The notes: a model not told the origin generated them from the letters alone. A DNA stretch of 64,000 bases from Zymomonas mobilis subsp. pomaceae ATCC 29192 (GCF_000218875.1 NC_015709.1:1711001-1775000), one strand, 5' to 3'; shown: positions 8,303 to 16,754, counted from the stretch's first letter. Translations and numbers: made by a program.

Positions 8303-8974
8303 ATGCGACAGAGTATAACTATAAAGATAGTCTTATCGTCTTTGTCCATTATTTCTCTGTCCGCCTGTGAATCGCCTTTTCGGGCCGATGTTGCACGGTT
8401 CCAGATGATGCCAGCACCAGCTGGTCAAACTTTTACTATTGAAGCTATAGATCCTCAGGATAAAGGCGGTCTCGAATTTGGACATTACGCCAATATAGTT
8501 GCTCATGAATTATATGCTCAAGGGTATCAACCTGCGCCTTCTGAAGGTACGGCGACGCTGATCGTTAAGCTGGATTACGGCATTGATAATGGTCAGCAGA
8601 AAGTCACTTCCACTTCTTATGGATATGGTGGTTGGGGCGGCCCATGGGGTGGTTGGGGCGGCTGGGGCGGTGGCTGGGGCGGCTGGGGTGGATACGGCGG
8701 TTGGGGCGGCCCATGGGGTGGCGGCTGGGGCGGCGGCTGGGGCGGCACAGACGTTTACAGCTACACCGTTTACAGCCCCTTCTTTAAAATGGAAATTGAT
8801 CGTGTCAGCGATGGACAGCGTGTCTTTGAAGGTCGCGCCCGTGCTCATGTTACAACCGATAACATGACACAATTAGTGCCGGATTTAATCCGTGCCATGT
8901 TTGTTAATTTCCCTGGTCATTCAGGGGAAAATATTGAAATTAAATTGACAGACGATAAGAAGAAACAGAAATAA
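8303..8974 (+). CDS. DUF4136-like lipoprotein with Gly/Trp-rich insert
   Basis: A 223-residue predicted lipoprotein: basic N-terminus, hydrophobic core and lipobox LSAC (Cys22). The framework (DUF4136-like: FTIEAIDP, YANIVAHELYAQGYQ, ATLIVKLDYGI, then FFKMEIDRVSDGQRVFEGRA and a C-terminal helix) is interrupted at about residues 106-150 by a tract made almost only of GGWGG, GPWGG and GYGG units. The corresponding DNA (about 8618-8752) is itself repetitive and G-rich. The family is thought to be periplasm- or outer-membrane-facing, without a proven function. A GGGAAAGGG-type site precedes the ATG. A hairpin follows at 8988-9017. Confidence 0.82.
   Translation: MRQSITIKIVLSSLSIISLSACESPFRADVARFQMMPAPAGQTFTIEAIDPQDKGGLEFGHYANIVAHELYAQGYQPAPSEGTATLIVKLDYGIDNGQQKVTSTSYGYGGWGGPWGGWGGWGGGWGGWGGYGGWGGPWGGGWGGGWGGTDVYSYTVYSPFFKMEIDRVSDGQRVFEGRARAHVTTDNMTQLVPDLIRAMFVNFPGHSGENIEIKLTDDKKKQK
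8618..8752 (+). repeat. Degenerate GGNTGGGGCGGN coding repeat
   Basis: About 135 bp of imperfect short tandem units encoding Gly-Gly-Trp-Gly-Gly within the lipoprotein gene. The units vary at third positions, so the protein repeat appears to be under selection more than the DNA. Confidence 0.8.
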
Positions 8975-8987
8975 AGCCCAAAACGCC

Positions 8988-9017
8988 CTCTCCGATGATA
9001 TTATTGTCACCGGAGAG
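8988..9017. terminator. Possible terminator between convergent genes
   Basis: Perfect 7-bp inverted repeat CTCTCCG / CGGAGAG with a 16-nt loop between the convergent lipoprotein gene and dapE. It lacks a good T tract on either strand, so assignment is tentative. Confidence 0.35.
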
Positions 9018-9092
9018 AACGCACTATCTGAATAGAAGTATCGATTAGCCTTTAAATCGGCGCTTTTTTTCCAGAAGATATTTTGAGCATTT

Positions 9093-10223
9093 TTAGCCCA
9101 AAAAAGCTTTAATAATATCCTCATCAATACGGCTTAATTGTTGAATATCGGCTACTGCGGCTTGCTCATCGACCTTATGCATCGTAGCATTGACTAAACC
9201 AAATTCAATTACTGGACAAATATGCGTCAAGAAACGGGCATCCGACGTCCCGCCGCTTGTAGAAAGGGTAGGGGTGATTCCGGTATTTTTAGCTACTGCA
9301 GCACTTACTTTTTTAGTAAGGACCCCTTCTTCTGTAACAAAGGCTTCCCCAGAAATAGTAGCCTTCAATCGGGCATCAGGCGCAATAGCGTTCACCCGAT
9401 TTCGGACAGTTTCTATTAACTGAGCACCTTTTTGTAATGCATTAAAGCGAATATTAAGTTGGGCTTTTGCTATAGAAGGGATAACATTCGTTGCCTTGTT
9501 ATCGCATTCAATGGCTGTAATTTCGAGATTGGAAGGCTGAAACCATTGGTCCCCTTCATCAATAATCCAGTTTTCTAAATCCTCGATTATGCGCGCCAAA
9601 ATCGGAATCGGGTTTTTTGCTCGGTCGGGATAGGCGACATGGCCTTGTATGCCTGGTACCTCGATCCACATATTAACTGAACCGCGCCGACCATTTTTGA
9701 TAGTATCCCCTAGGGTATCAATAGAGGTAGGCTCGCCCACAACACAGTAATCCAATTTAATATCATGTTCCAGCAACCATGCAATGATGGCCGGTGTGCC
9801 ATAGGTGGCGGGGCCTTCCTCGTCGCCTGTAATCAAAAAAGACAAGGTACCTTTGTGATGGCGATAGCGGGCTGCGGCGGCAATAAAGGCCGCGACAGAA
9901 CTTTTCATATCGACTGCCCCACGTCCGACCAAATAGCCGTCCTTTAAGGTGGGTGTAAAGGGATCTGAAGACCATCCCTGACCGGCTGGGACTACATCAC
10001 TATGCCCTGCAAAGGCTAAATGGGGATGACCTTCGCCCCGAAAAGCTATTAAATTGGTGACAGGGCCATCAGGGGCTTGACCTTGCGTTAATAAATGAAC
10101 TTTGAAACCAGCGGCTTTCAAAGCGTCGCCCATCACGCTCATGGCACCATCATCAGTCGGCGTTACTGATTTGCAGGCAATCAAGCGGGCAGCAAGTTCA
10201 ACAGCGTCAGGGGCAGCAGTCAT
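9093..10223 (-). CDS. dapE: Succinyl-diaminopimelate desuccinylase
   Basis: Dinuclear zinc amidohydrolase (M20 family) of the lysine/meso-DAP pathway: it releases succinate from N-succinyl-LL-DAP. It has 376 residues. Metal-binding motifs are in order: FAGHSDVVPAG (His) near residue 70, GAVDMKSSVAAF (Asp) near 100, GDEEGPA (Glu-Glu) near 134, STSGGTSDARF near 320, and the C-terminal ATMHKVDE His. LISCKSVTP-like LIACKSVTP at the N-terminus is typical. It is the last gene of the minus-strand series running from rpmH, but about 300 bp separate it from ynfA, so it may have its own promoter. Confidence 0.96.
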   Translation of the reverse strand: MTAAPDAVELAARLIACKSVTPTDDGAMSVMGDALKAAGFKVHLLTQGQAPDGPVTNLIAFRGEGHPHLAFAGHSDVVPAGQGWSSDPFTPTLKDGYLVGRGAVDMKSSVAAFIAAAARYRHHKGTLSFLITGDEEGPATYGTPAIIAWLLEHDIKLDYCVVGEPTSIDTLGDTIKNGRRGSVNMWIEVPGIQGHVAYPDRAKNPIPILARIIEDLENWIIDEGDQWFQPSNLEITAIECDNKATNVIPSIAKAQLNIRFNALQKGAQLIETVRNRVNAIAPDARLKATISGEAFVTEEGVLTKKVSAAVAKNTGITPTLSTSGGTSDARFLTHICPVIEFGLVNATMHKVDEQAAVADIQQLSRIDEDIIKAFLG

Positions 10224-10527
10224 TCAATCACCAGAAATAAGAGAAGGAAAAATATCCAGCTAAAAACCGGAACATTCAATAAAAGTATCTGTGTTATCTT
10301 ATAATAGGACGATAAGAAGCTTGTCAGCTATCTAAATAATTAAAACAACCGTATTTTTACTATCGTAACGATGTTTAAAGGCGTTCAACCGCGGTAAGAG
10401 ATTGCACTTAAACAGCCGTTTTTATGGTCAAATATTTGTAAAAATACTTCTAATTTAATATAGAGAGGCCATAGGCCTTTGCACAAAATTAGACCAAGCC
10501 TCTTTGGAAGCGGTCCTATCAACGCCT
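10224..10527. other. Gap between ynfA and dapE
   Basis: 304 bp without a convincing gene. It holds an inverted repeat AGGCC-ATA-GGCCT at 10466-10478, flanked by a wider AGAGGC / GCCTCT pair, which might end the ynfA transcript on the minus strand. The rest is AT-rich and probably contains the dapE promoter. Confidence 0.4.
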
Positions 10528-10869
10528 TTATCGATTATGGGGACTAAACAGAATAATCATCGCGCCTACCAGACAGATGGATGCCCCTAAAATATCCCAA
10601 TGATCGGGCTTTTTACCTTCGACGACGCCCATCCAGACCAAGGACATGACAATATAAATACCGCCATAAGTAGCGAAACTACGACCTGCATCATCGGGGC
10701 TCGTTTTTGTTAACAGATAAGCAAAAAGCGCTAAGGATACTGCCCCTGGGAATAACCAAAGAGGTGATTTATTTAATTTTAACCATGCCCAAAATGAGAA
10801 GCAGCCACCAATTTCAGCCAAAGCCGCGGGCACATAGAATAAAAAATCTCTCATAAATTTTTGTACCAT
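10528..10869 (-). CDS. YnfA/UPF0060 family membrane protein
   Basis: A 113-residue inner-membrane protein with four predicted membrane segments spanning almost the whole chain. The family pattern is clear: [16 protein letters not shown] near residues 17-32, [23 protein letters not shown] near 63-85 and the closing [19 protein letters not shown]0060 proteins resemble small multidrug-resistance transporters in size and topology, but no substrate is established. It lies downstream of engB beyond a hairpin. Confidence 0.9.
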   Translation of the reverse strand: MVQKFMRDFLFYVPAALAEIGGCFSFWAWLKLNKSPLWLFPGAVSLALFAYLLTKTSPDDAGRSFATYGGIYIVMSLVWMGVVEGKKPDHWDILGASICLVGAMIILFSPHNR

Positions 10870-10926
10870 AATTATGAAATTATGGAATTAAACTTATTTT
10901 TTCTACTATTGAACCACTAAATAAGG

Positions 10927-10949
10927 CGGGGGGATAAATTGCTCCCCCG
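10927..10949 (-). terminator. Hairpin after engB
   Basis: GC-rich stem CGGGGG / CCCCCG with one bulged G and an 8-nt loop, between engB and ynfA. The tail on the minus strand is only moderately T-rich (CCTTATTTAG). Confidence 0.5.
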
Positions 10950-10987
10950 AAAAAGAATAAGATCTTTTTGCGCTGCCCTAAAAAATA

Positions 10988-11626
10988 TTAGATAATCGCA
11001 TCATAAACAGCCGCTCTTAATTCAGGAAGGCCAGTATTTTTTTCACTAGAAGTAATAATGATTTCTGGAAAAGCGGCTGGATGCTGCCGTATTTCTGTTG
11101 TGATAGCGTCGGTGACCTTCTTTAATGCTTCGGCTTTGATTTTATCAGATTTCGTTAGCACCATGCGATAAGAGATGGCAGCGTCATCCAACATTTTCAT
11201 TAATTCACGGTCAACATCTTTCAGACCATGCCGACTATCCACTAAAATCAGGGTACGCCGTAAAACAGCCCGTCCCCGTAGATAATCATTGATAAGCCAT
11301 TTCCAACGTTTCACCATATCTTTGGGCGCTTTGGCAAAGCCATAACCCGGCATGTCAACCAGCCGCATTTGTAACGGCTCACCAACATCGAAAAAATTCA
11401 GTTCTTGCGTCCGCCCCGGTGTAGTGGACGCCCGCGCCAGGCTGTTTCGATTAGTCAAGGCGTTGATCAGTGAAGATTTACCAACATTTGATCGCCCTGC
11501 AAAGGCTACTTCCGGCACTGAGGCATCGGGTAAAAACTCAAGGGCGGGGGCGGATTTTAAAAAATTAACCGCCCCTGCAAAAAGTTTTCGTCCCGCTTCC
11601 ATTCTGGCGTCTTTTTCAGGGGTCAT
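10988..11626 (-). CDS. engB: Ribosome-biogenesis GTPase EngB (YsxC/YihA)
   Basis: Essential Ras-like GTPase acting in late 50S subunit assembly. It has 212 residues. G1 P-loop GRSNVGKSS at 44-52, G2 Thr in STTPGRTQ, G3 DMPGYGFAKAP and G4 TKSD are all present. An N-terminal extension of about 20 residues before the G domain is usual in alphaproteobacteria. The start is 6 bp from the yidC stop, so the gene belongs to the rpmH-rnpA-yidD-yidC-engB operon. Confidence 0.96.
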   Translation of the reverse strand: MTPEKDARMEAGRKLFAGAVNFLKSAPALEFLPDASVPEVAFAGRSNVGKSSLINALTNRNSLARASTTPGRTQELNFFDVGEPLQMRLVDMPGYGFAKAPKDMVKRWKWLINDYLRGRAVLRRTLILVDSRHGLKDVDRELMKMLDDAAISYRMVLTKSDKIKAEALKKVTDAITTEIRQHPAAFPEIIITSSEKNTGLPELRAAVYDAII

Positions 11627-11632
11627 AGCGTC

Positions 11633-13375
11633 TTATTTGGCTTTCTTTTTAGAAAGGCGTTTCTTTTCCGCCCTGTCTTGCCGTTCTTCTGGTGTCGCAT
11701 GGCGATGCTGAAGCCATGTCATCTGTGCCAAGGAAACAAGGTTATTAAAGATATAATATACCTGTAAACCTGCGGCTAAAGGCGCCATGAAAATCACCGA
11801 AACCAACGGCAAGAAACTCATGATTTGCTGTTGCGTAGGATCAAGTTGCTGTGGACTTGCCCGAAACTGGAGCCACATCGTAATCCCCAGAATAATAGGC
11901 AGTACCCCAATCATCAAGAAATGCGGTGGCGTGAAAGGCAACAATCCAAAGAGATTGAAGGGGGTTAAAGGATCGGGTGCCGATAAATCTTTGATCCAAC
12001 CGATAAAGGGTTGATGGCGGCTTTCAATCGTTACCAACAAGGTTTTATAAAGCGCAATAAAAATGGGAAACTGAATAAACATCGGAAGACAACCCGCAAA
12101 AGGATTGACCTTTTCCTTCTGATATAAGGTAACCAGTTCCTGACGCATTTTTGCATCATCATTTTTATAACGTTCGCGTACAGCCTGCATTTTAGGCTGT
12201 AAACGCCGCATGGAAGCCATCGAAGCATATTGCTTATTGGCAATAGGAAAGATCAAGGCACGGATGGTAAACACCATCAAAATAATGGCTAGCCCATAGT
12301 TACCAACATGCAAGAATAACCAATCGAGATAATAGAAAAATACTTTCTCGATGATAGCAAACCAACCCCAGTCAATCGCTTTATCAAAATGCGGCAAACG
12401 CAGATGATCACGATAGCGGTCAAGAATGCGCACTTCCTTGGCCCCCGCGAATACGTCAACACTCAGACTGGCGGTTTTTCCTGCGGGGACAACCACAGGG
12501 GCAACTGTGAAATCAGCCTGATAATGCTGGTTAGCGCCGCTACGGAAATTAGTATCAATCGCCATATTTTGATTATGGGGCGCTAAAGCGGATAACCAAT
12601 ATTTATCCGAAAAACCGATCCAGCCGCCTTGCGTGTTATTTTGAAGTCCATTGCCATTGGCTTTATCGAGATCGGAAAAAGCAATATGATAGTTAACCGA
12701 ACCATTAAACACACCGATTGGGCCCGTGTGTAAAGTCCATGAACTGGGGGTTTTAAAGACGCCTTGGCGATTGGTCAGCACATAGGGACGGATAATAATC
12801 GGATTATTGCTGTGGTTAATCACACTTTCTGTTGCATTGAACATATAGTCATGATCGACCGATAAAGTGAGGCGGAAAATCTGACCTTGATGGTTATCCC
12901 AATAAAAATTAACCGGATGTTCCGAGGTCAATTTATCGCTATCGGCCTTCCAAAGGCTATCAGCCCCCGGCAAAGTAACATTTTCACCGCTCCAGCCAAA
13001 ACCCGTAAACCAAGCATCTTGGGTGCCGGCGGGTGAAAAAAGACGAACGGCCGGTGAATTACGGGCCAAGGTTTCACGATGCCGAATCAAGGTCAGATCA
13101 TCGAGCCTTAAGCCTTTTAAATTAATAGAACCTTCAAGGCTTGCGGTTGAAATGGGCAGACGAGGGGTTTCTGCCAGCACCTGATTAACAGGTCTTAAAA
13201 CAGTATCGGCTGCGACATCAGGTGCCAATTCCGATTTTGGTTGCGGTTTTGCCTGATGGGTTGGTGGGGGTGTGGTGGGTAACCAATACTTCGTAATGAA
13301 GCTCCAACCAAACAACACAACTGCCGAGAGAATCGTAACAATAATCAGGTTACGCTGCTGGTGCTGATCACCCAT
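11633..13375 (-). CDS. yidC: Membrane protein insertase YidC
   Basis: Inner-membrane insertase and foldase of the YidC/Oxa1/Alb3 family that works alone or with SecYEG. The 580 residues include an N-terminal membrane segment (about 8-28), a Pro-rich linker, a large periplasmic P1 domain (to about 340), and the conserved C-terminal five-helix core. The core shows NYGLAIILMVFTIRALIFPI, the coiled-coil MRRLQPKMQAVRERYKNDD and a final basic tail (EKKRLSKKKAK). The tail can contact ribosomes. The order rpmH-rnpA-yidD-yidC is nearly universal. Confidence 0.97.
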   Translation of the reverse strand: MGDQHQQRNLIIVTILSAVVLFGWSFITKYWLPTTPPPTHQAKPQPKSELAPDVAADTVLRPVNQVLAETPRLPISTASLEGSINLKGLRLDDLTLIRHRETLARNSPAVRLFSPAGTQDAWFTGFGWSGENVTLPGADSLWKADSDKLTSEHPVNFYWDNHQGQIFRLTLSVDHDYMFNATESVINHSNNPIIIRPYVLTNRQGVFKTPSSWTLHTGPIGVFNGSVNYHIAFSDLDKANGNGLQNNTQGGWIGFSDKYWLSALAPHNQNMAIDTNFRSGANQHYQADFTVAPVVVPAGKTASLSVDVFAGAKEVRILDRYRDHLRLPHFDKAIDWGWFAIIEKVFFYYLDWLFLHVGNYGLAIILMVFTIRALIFPIANKQYASMASMRRLQPKMQAVRERYKNDDAKMRQELVTLYQKEKVNPFAGCLPMFIQFPIFIALYKTLLVTIESRHQPFIGWIKDLSAPDPLTPFNLFGLLPFTPPHFLMIGVLPIILGITMWLQFRASPQQLDPTQQQIMSFLPLVSVIFMAPLAAGLQVYYIFNNLVSLAQMTWLQHRHATPEERQDRAEKKRLSKKKAK

Positions 13376-13392
13376 GTCTTTGAATTACCCTT

Positions 13393-13605
13393 TCAAGGCA
13401 CCGGGTCATGACCGCAACCTCCCCAAGGATGGCAACGGGCCAGACGTTTTATAGCAAGCCAACTTCCTTTAATCGCCCCATAACGTCGCCATGCTGTGAT
13501 AGCATAAGCCGAACAGCTAGGCGTAAAACGACAGGAAGGCGGCATAAAGCGGGACGGGCCCCATTGCCACAGGCGCGCTAAAAAAACGAGCGTATGGACG
13601 ATCAT
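13393..13605 (-). CDS. yidD: Membrane protein insertion efficiency factor YidD
   Basis: A 70-residue protein with the family core [20 protein letters not shown] and the cysteine/glycine ending [14 protein letters not shown]. YidD is a small amphipathic membrane-associated protein that aids YidC-dependent insertion. Its ATG overlaps the rnpA stop (ATGA), so the two are translationally coupled. yidC begins 17 bp downstream. Confidence 0.94.
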   Translation of the reverse strand: MIVHTLVFLARLWQWGPSRFMPPSCRFTPSCSAYAITAWRRYGAIKGSWLAIKRLARCHPWGGCGHDPVP

Positions 13606-14066
13606 CGTCGCATACGCGCTAAAGCTTTTGACAACTGACGCATAAGATCGTCATAATTGCCATTATAGGCAGCACGCCGACCAATCAATATATGATCAGC
13701 GCCTGCAATACCACCCTTAGGCAGCAGCGACCGAACTAAAGCCCGAAAGCGCCGCTTGATCCGGTTGCGAACAACCGCATTACCCGTTTTTTTTGTTACC
13801 GTATAACCAACGCGCATGGCAGAGTTGCCATCATTGCGGGCATAAACCAACAGAATAAAACCGGGCATCGGCACGCGTTTTCCGCGATTTGCCGCAAGAA
13901 AATCAGCGCGGCGCTTAAGAACGCTTATGCAGACAGTTTCTTGCGGCTGCGAGCCCGACGGGCTGCCAGAATTTTGCGGCCACCCGGGGTCGCAGACCGG
14001 GTACGAAATCCGTGCCGGCGTTTGCGCACGAGATTGCTCGGCTGAAAGGTGCGCTTCATCGCTCAT
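13602..14066 (-). CDS. rnpA: Ribonuclease P protein component, extended over rpmH
   Basis: Protein subunit of RNase P, which helps the catalytic RNA cleave 5' leaders from pre-tRNA. The family domain begins at [16 protein letters not shown] (about residue 49) and includes [24 protein letters not shown], the RNR signature. Upstream of that domain no ATG, GTG, TTG or CTG occurs in frame until the ATG at 14066, seven bases before the rpmH start. A conventional reading therefore gives 154 residues, about 35-45 more than usual, with an N-terminal extension read from rpmH DNA in another frame. A non-standard start nearer the domain (ATA or ATT) is the alternative. The domain is certain, the start is not. 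Confidence 0.85.
   Translation of the reverse strand: MSDEAHLSAEQSRAQTPARISYPVCDPGWPQNSGSPSGSQPQETVCISVLKRRADFLAANRGKRVPMPGFILLVYARNDGNSAMRVGYTVTKKTGNAVVRNRIKRRFRALVRSLLPKGGIAGADHILIGRRAAYNGNYDDLMRQLSKALARMRR
13925..14059 (-). CDS. rpmH: 50S ribosomal protein bL34
   Basis: A 44-residue basic protein starting [18 protein letters not shown] and ending in the bL34 pattern [19 protein letters not shown]. The gene is complete and lies entirely inside the extended rnpA reading frame, in a different register. A GAGG is 8 nt upstream of its ATG, an ideal spacing, whereas the same GAGG is only 1 nt from the rnpA ATG. The ribosome-binding site therefore favours rpmH. A sigma-70-like promoter lies at 14134-14162. 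Confidence 0.95.
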   Translation of the reverse strand: MKRTFQPSNLVRKRRHGFRTRSATPGGRKILAARRARSRKKLSA

Positions 14067-14091
14067 TCCTCAACAATATTTCTTGATTGTT

Positions 14092-14119
14092 AAAAAAGGC
14101 CGCCGAACGCACGGCAGCC
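14092..14119 (-). terminator. Terminator-like hairpin in the rpmH leader
   Basis: On the minus strand GGCTGCCG / CGGCGGCC pairs over 8 bp (one G-T wobble) around a 6-nt loop and is followed at once by TTTTTT. It lies between the predicted promoter and the rpmH ATG (14059), so it may be an attenuator or a 5' stabilising hairpin rather than the end of another gene. Confidence 0.6.
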
Positions 14120-14133
14120 ATATCTAAAGGGCG

Positions 14134-14162
14134 TGAATAGGGAATAAAGAACGAAAAGTCAA
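14134..14162 (-). promoter_or_regulatory. Predicted sigma-70 promoter of the rpmH operon
   Basis: On the minus strand TTGACT (14162-14157), 17 bp spacer, TATTCA (14139-14134). The predicted transcript start is near 14127, giving a leader of about 67 nt to rpmH. Confidence 0.6.
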
Positions 14163-14349
14163 CGCTGCTTAAAAAGCAATTTCAAGCATCTAGCTTGCCT
14201 TTCTAGAAAATAAAAGAATATCTTGTTTTTAAGTTATTTTAGCCAATAATAAAATATTTCTTTTAGCTTCTATCTTTTTTGTGCCATGAACAGCCTCATG
14301 ATCATTAGAATAACAAAATTATAATATTAGTAACAAGGCATGTATTATT

Positions 14350-15864
14350 ATGGTTACTTGTGTTGCCAGTCTCGCTTTTTTAGGGCTGGAAGCACGTCCT
14401 ATTGAAGTTCAGGTACAACTTTCTTCGGGGGTGCCTGCTTTTACCATTGTAGGATTACCCGATAAAGCCGTTTCAGAGAGTCGCGAAAGGGTAAGATCAG
14501 CCCTTTCGGCTATTGGGCTGGCACTTCCGCCCAAGCGAATTACGGTGAATCTCTCCCCAGCTGATCTTCCCAAGGAAGGTTCTCATTACGATTTGCCGAT
14601 TGCATTGGGGCTATTGGGGGCTATGGGCGTCTTGGATAACGAAAGCTTAAGTCAATATCTGGTACTGGGGGAATTAGGATTAGATGGGCGTCTTATGGCC
14701 TCACCGGGGGCTTTACCGGCAGCCATCCATGCGTCATCTTGTCATTTGGGGTTAATCTGTGCTCAACTTCTGGGGGCAGAAGCCGCATGGTCAGATCTTG
14801 ATGAGATTATAGCGGCACCTGATCTTTTGATGCTGATTCAGCATTTAAAAGGTAAAATGACCTTACCTCAGCCACAACGAAGCCCCTTTAATGATCCTAT
14901 TTCCGGGCCAGATTTATCAGCTGTAAAAGGACAGGAACAGGCTAGACGCGCTTTGGAAATAGCTGCCGCCGGAGGGCATAATATGCTGATGTGCGGCCCG
15001 CCTGGTGCTGGTAAATCGCTACTTGCCGCTTGTTTACCGAGTATCCTGCCGCCCTTGGATGCGCGTGAAGCCCTAGAAGTTTCTATGATCGCTTCAGTCG
15101 CCGGTATGCTTGATCAGGGGCGTCTTATTCAACAGCGCCCTTTTCGTGCACCTCACCATTCTGCCTCTATGGCGGCCTTAGTGGGCGGCGGGTATCATAT
15201 AAAACCGGGTGAAGTAAGTTTAGCCCATTTGGGTGTGTTGTTTTTAGATGAGTTGCCGGAATTTAAAAGGCCAGCCTTGGACTCGCTTAGACAGCCTTTG
15301 GAAAGTGGTGAAGTTTCTATCGCCCGTGCTAATGGTCATGTTCATTTTCCGGCCAGAGTGCAACTTATTGCCGCGATGAATCCTTGTCGTTGTGGTCATC
15401 TTGACGATGCTGCTTTAGCCTGTTCACGTGCACCGAAATGCGCTGTAGAATATCAAAATCGTATTTCCGGCCCTTTACTTGATCGTATCGACATTCACCT
15501 TGATATGCCGCCGGTAGGGGCAAGAGAATTGTTGTTACCGGCTGGTGAAAATTCAGCCGCGGTCAAACAACGCGTCATAGCTGCGCGTGCCCTTCAACAG
15601 GCCCGTTATAAATCTTATAAAAATGGCACGATCCGTTGCAATGCAGAAGCCGATGGTGCGCTTATTGAAAAGCTGGCCCCTATGGATGATGCGGGTCAAA
15701 AGCTTTTGATAGAAGCCGTTGAAAAAATGCATCTTTCAGCGCGCAGCTATTATCGCCTTTTAAAAATAGCCCGTACTATTGCCGATATGGCAGGATCAGA
15801 AAATCTTACACGCCTCCATATAGCGGAAGCGCTCAGTTATCGTCGTCGTCTTCCTGTTGCATAA
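14350..15864 (+). CDS. comM: YifB/ComM-family AAA+ ATPase (Mg-chelatase-like)
   Basis: A 504-residue protein with the three-part ComM layout. The N-terminal Lon-protease-like fold has GLPDKAVSESRERVRSAL and ITVNLSPADLPKEGSHYDLPIA. The AAA+ Mg-chelatase core has Walker A GPPGAGKS near residue 215 and Walker B VLFLDELPEF near 294. A zinc-finger-like insertion (AAMNPCRCGHL, CSRAPKCAVEYQNRISGPLLDRIDIH) and a C-terminal helical domain follow. In naturally competent bacteria ComM is a hexameric helicase promoting branch migration during transformation. Here the role is inferred from the family. It diverges from rpmH across a shared promoter region. Confidence 0.93.
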   Translation: MVTCVASLAFLGLEARPIEVQVQLSSGVPAFTIVGLPDKAVSESRERVRSALSAIGLALPPKRITVNLSPADLPKEGSHYDLPIALGLLGAMGVLDNESLSQYLVLGELGLDGRLMASPGALPAAIHASSCHLGLICAQLLGAEAAWSDLDEIIAAPDLLMLIQHLKGKMTLPQPQRSPFNDPISGPDLSAVKGQEQARRALEIAAAGGHNMLMCGPPGAGKSLLAACLPSILPPLDAREALEVSMIASVAGMLDQGRLIQQRPFRAPHHSASMAALVGGGYHIKPGEVSLAHLGVLFLDELPEFKRPALDSLRQPLESGEVSIARANGHVHFPARVQLIAAMNPCRCGHLDDAALACSRAPKCAVEYQNRISGPLLDRIDIHLDMPPVGARELLLPAGENSAAVKQRVIAARALQQARYKSYKNGTIRCNAEADGALIEKLAPMDDAGQKLLIEAVEKMHLSARSYYRLLKIARTIADMAGSENLTRLHIAEALSYRRRLPVA

Positions 15865-16048
15865 GGCGTGATAGATATTACGCATGAGATAATGAATATT
15901 TTATCTATTTTAGATACGCATGGTAAACATAAAATATTTTAATGTGGAAGGCTATGTAGGCCATAGTCTGACCTATGAAAATATTACGCCGATCGCAAGG
16001 GATGCCAGAAATTGCAGAATTGATTTCGACTATTAGAGAAACTCTATA

Positions 16049-16076
16049 CTAGGCAGATAAAAGGGTTTTTGCCTAG
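16049..16076 (+). repeat. Inverted repeat upstream of the trmO-like gene
   Basis: Perfect CTAGGCA / TGCCTAG with a 14-nt loop, ending 22 bp before the ATG at 16099. It could be a leader hairpin or an operator; no other sign of function. Confidence 0.35.
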
Positions 16077-16098
16077 GTCATTCTGCTAGAAGAACGGG

Positions 16099-16593
16099 AT
16101 GTTTTTAATGGCGACTAAAAATATTACTGTAACACCTATTGGGCATGTGCGTTCACTACGGAAGGACATCACGGACGATAACTGGGGTGGGGTTATCTCT
16201 ACAATAGTCATTGATTCTGAAGTATTACCCTGTGAAGCCCTTCTAGGATTAGACCAGTTTAGTCATATCGAGGTTATATTTTACTTCGATCGTGTTCCCC
16301 TTCAAAAGATTCAGTATGGGACGCGCCGTCCACGCGGCCGTTCTGACTGGCCCGAAGTAGGGATTCTAGCGCAACGAGGAAAAGGTAGGCCGAACCTTAT
16401 GGGTGTATCCCGTTGCCAATTGCTATCAGTTGAAGCGTTTAGCCTCAAAGTACGTGGGCTAGATGCCATAGATGGTACACCCATCATTGATATTAAACCT
16501 TACATGGCAGAGTTCGGTCCTATTGGAACGGTGATACAACCCGAATGGAGTCATGAAGTAATGAAAGACTATTATCTTACTATACCCGAATAG
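16099..16593 (+). CDS. TsaA/TrmO-like tRNA methyltransferase domain protein
   Basis: A 164-residue protein consisting of a TsaA-like beta-barrel. ITVTPIGHVRSLRKDI near residue 9 is the usual start, then GLDQFSHIEVIFYFDRVP, RRPRGRSDWPEVGILAQRGKGRPN and the SAM-pocket region MGVSRCQLLSVEAFSLKVRGLDAIDGTPIIDIKPY. TrmO enzymes methylate N6 of t6A37 in tRNA with S-adenosylmethionine. This is the short form without the extra C-terminal domain of the roughly 235-residue E. coli protein, so the substrate is less certain. Two in-frame ATGs (16099 and 16108) are possible starts. Confidence 0.8.
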   Translation: MFLMATKNITVTPIGHVRSLRKDITDDNWGGVISTIVIDSEVLPCEALLGLDQFSHIEVIFYFDRVPLQKIQYGTRRPRGRSDWPEVGILAQRGKGRPNLMGVSRCQLLSVEAFSLKVRGLDAIDGTPIIDIKPYMAEFGPIGTVIQPEWSHEVMKDYYLTIPE

Positions 16594-16754
16594 CGAGGGT
16601 TGTTTTATACAGTCGCAGCAATGCCAGAAAGCACAGAGTTAAATATCAGTCATTTTCTTATAGGTAAGGCCGTTTTTGTCAAATTATCAATATTAAACGG
16701 ATACGTTATTTATCAGCATTTATCCGCCGATTTTTAATAATTTTTGCTTCATAC

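Noticed and set aside
8618..8752. CRISPR-like repetition
   Set aside because: Units are short, unspaced and coding for Gly/Trp; no spacers and no cas genes.
8510..8872. A 120-codon minus-strand frame rich in Ala and Pro
   Set aside because: It is the complement of the Gly/Trp repeat of the lipoprotein gene; such GC-rich repeats open all frames. No ribosome-binding site or known domain.
15975..16052. A 25-codon frame MKILRRSQGMPEIAEL... before the trmO-like gene
   Set aside because: No ribosome-binding site and no recognisable family; chance expectation is high at this length.
15990..16640. Similar short sequences (TCGCA...ATGCCAGAA) on both sides of the trmO-like gene
   Set aside because: Only 5 plus 9 bases match with different spacing and no inverted ends or transposase. 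Not a target-site duplication.
16594..16737. An in-frame open stretch of 47 codons directly after the TAG of the trmO-like gene
   Set aside because: The protein before the TAG already ends like the short TrmO form, and a 47-codon open run is not rare in this composition. Read-through is not supported.
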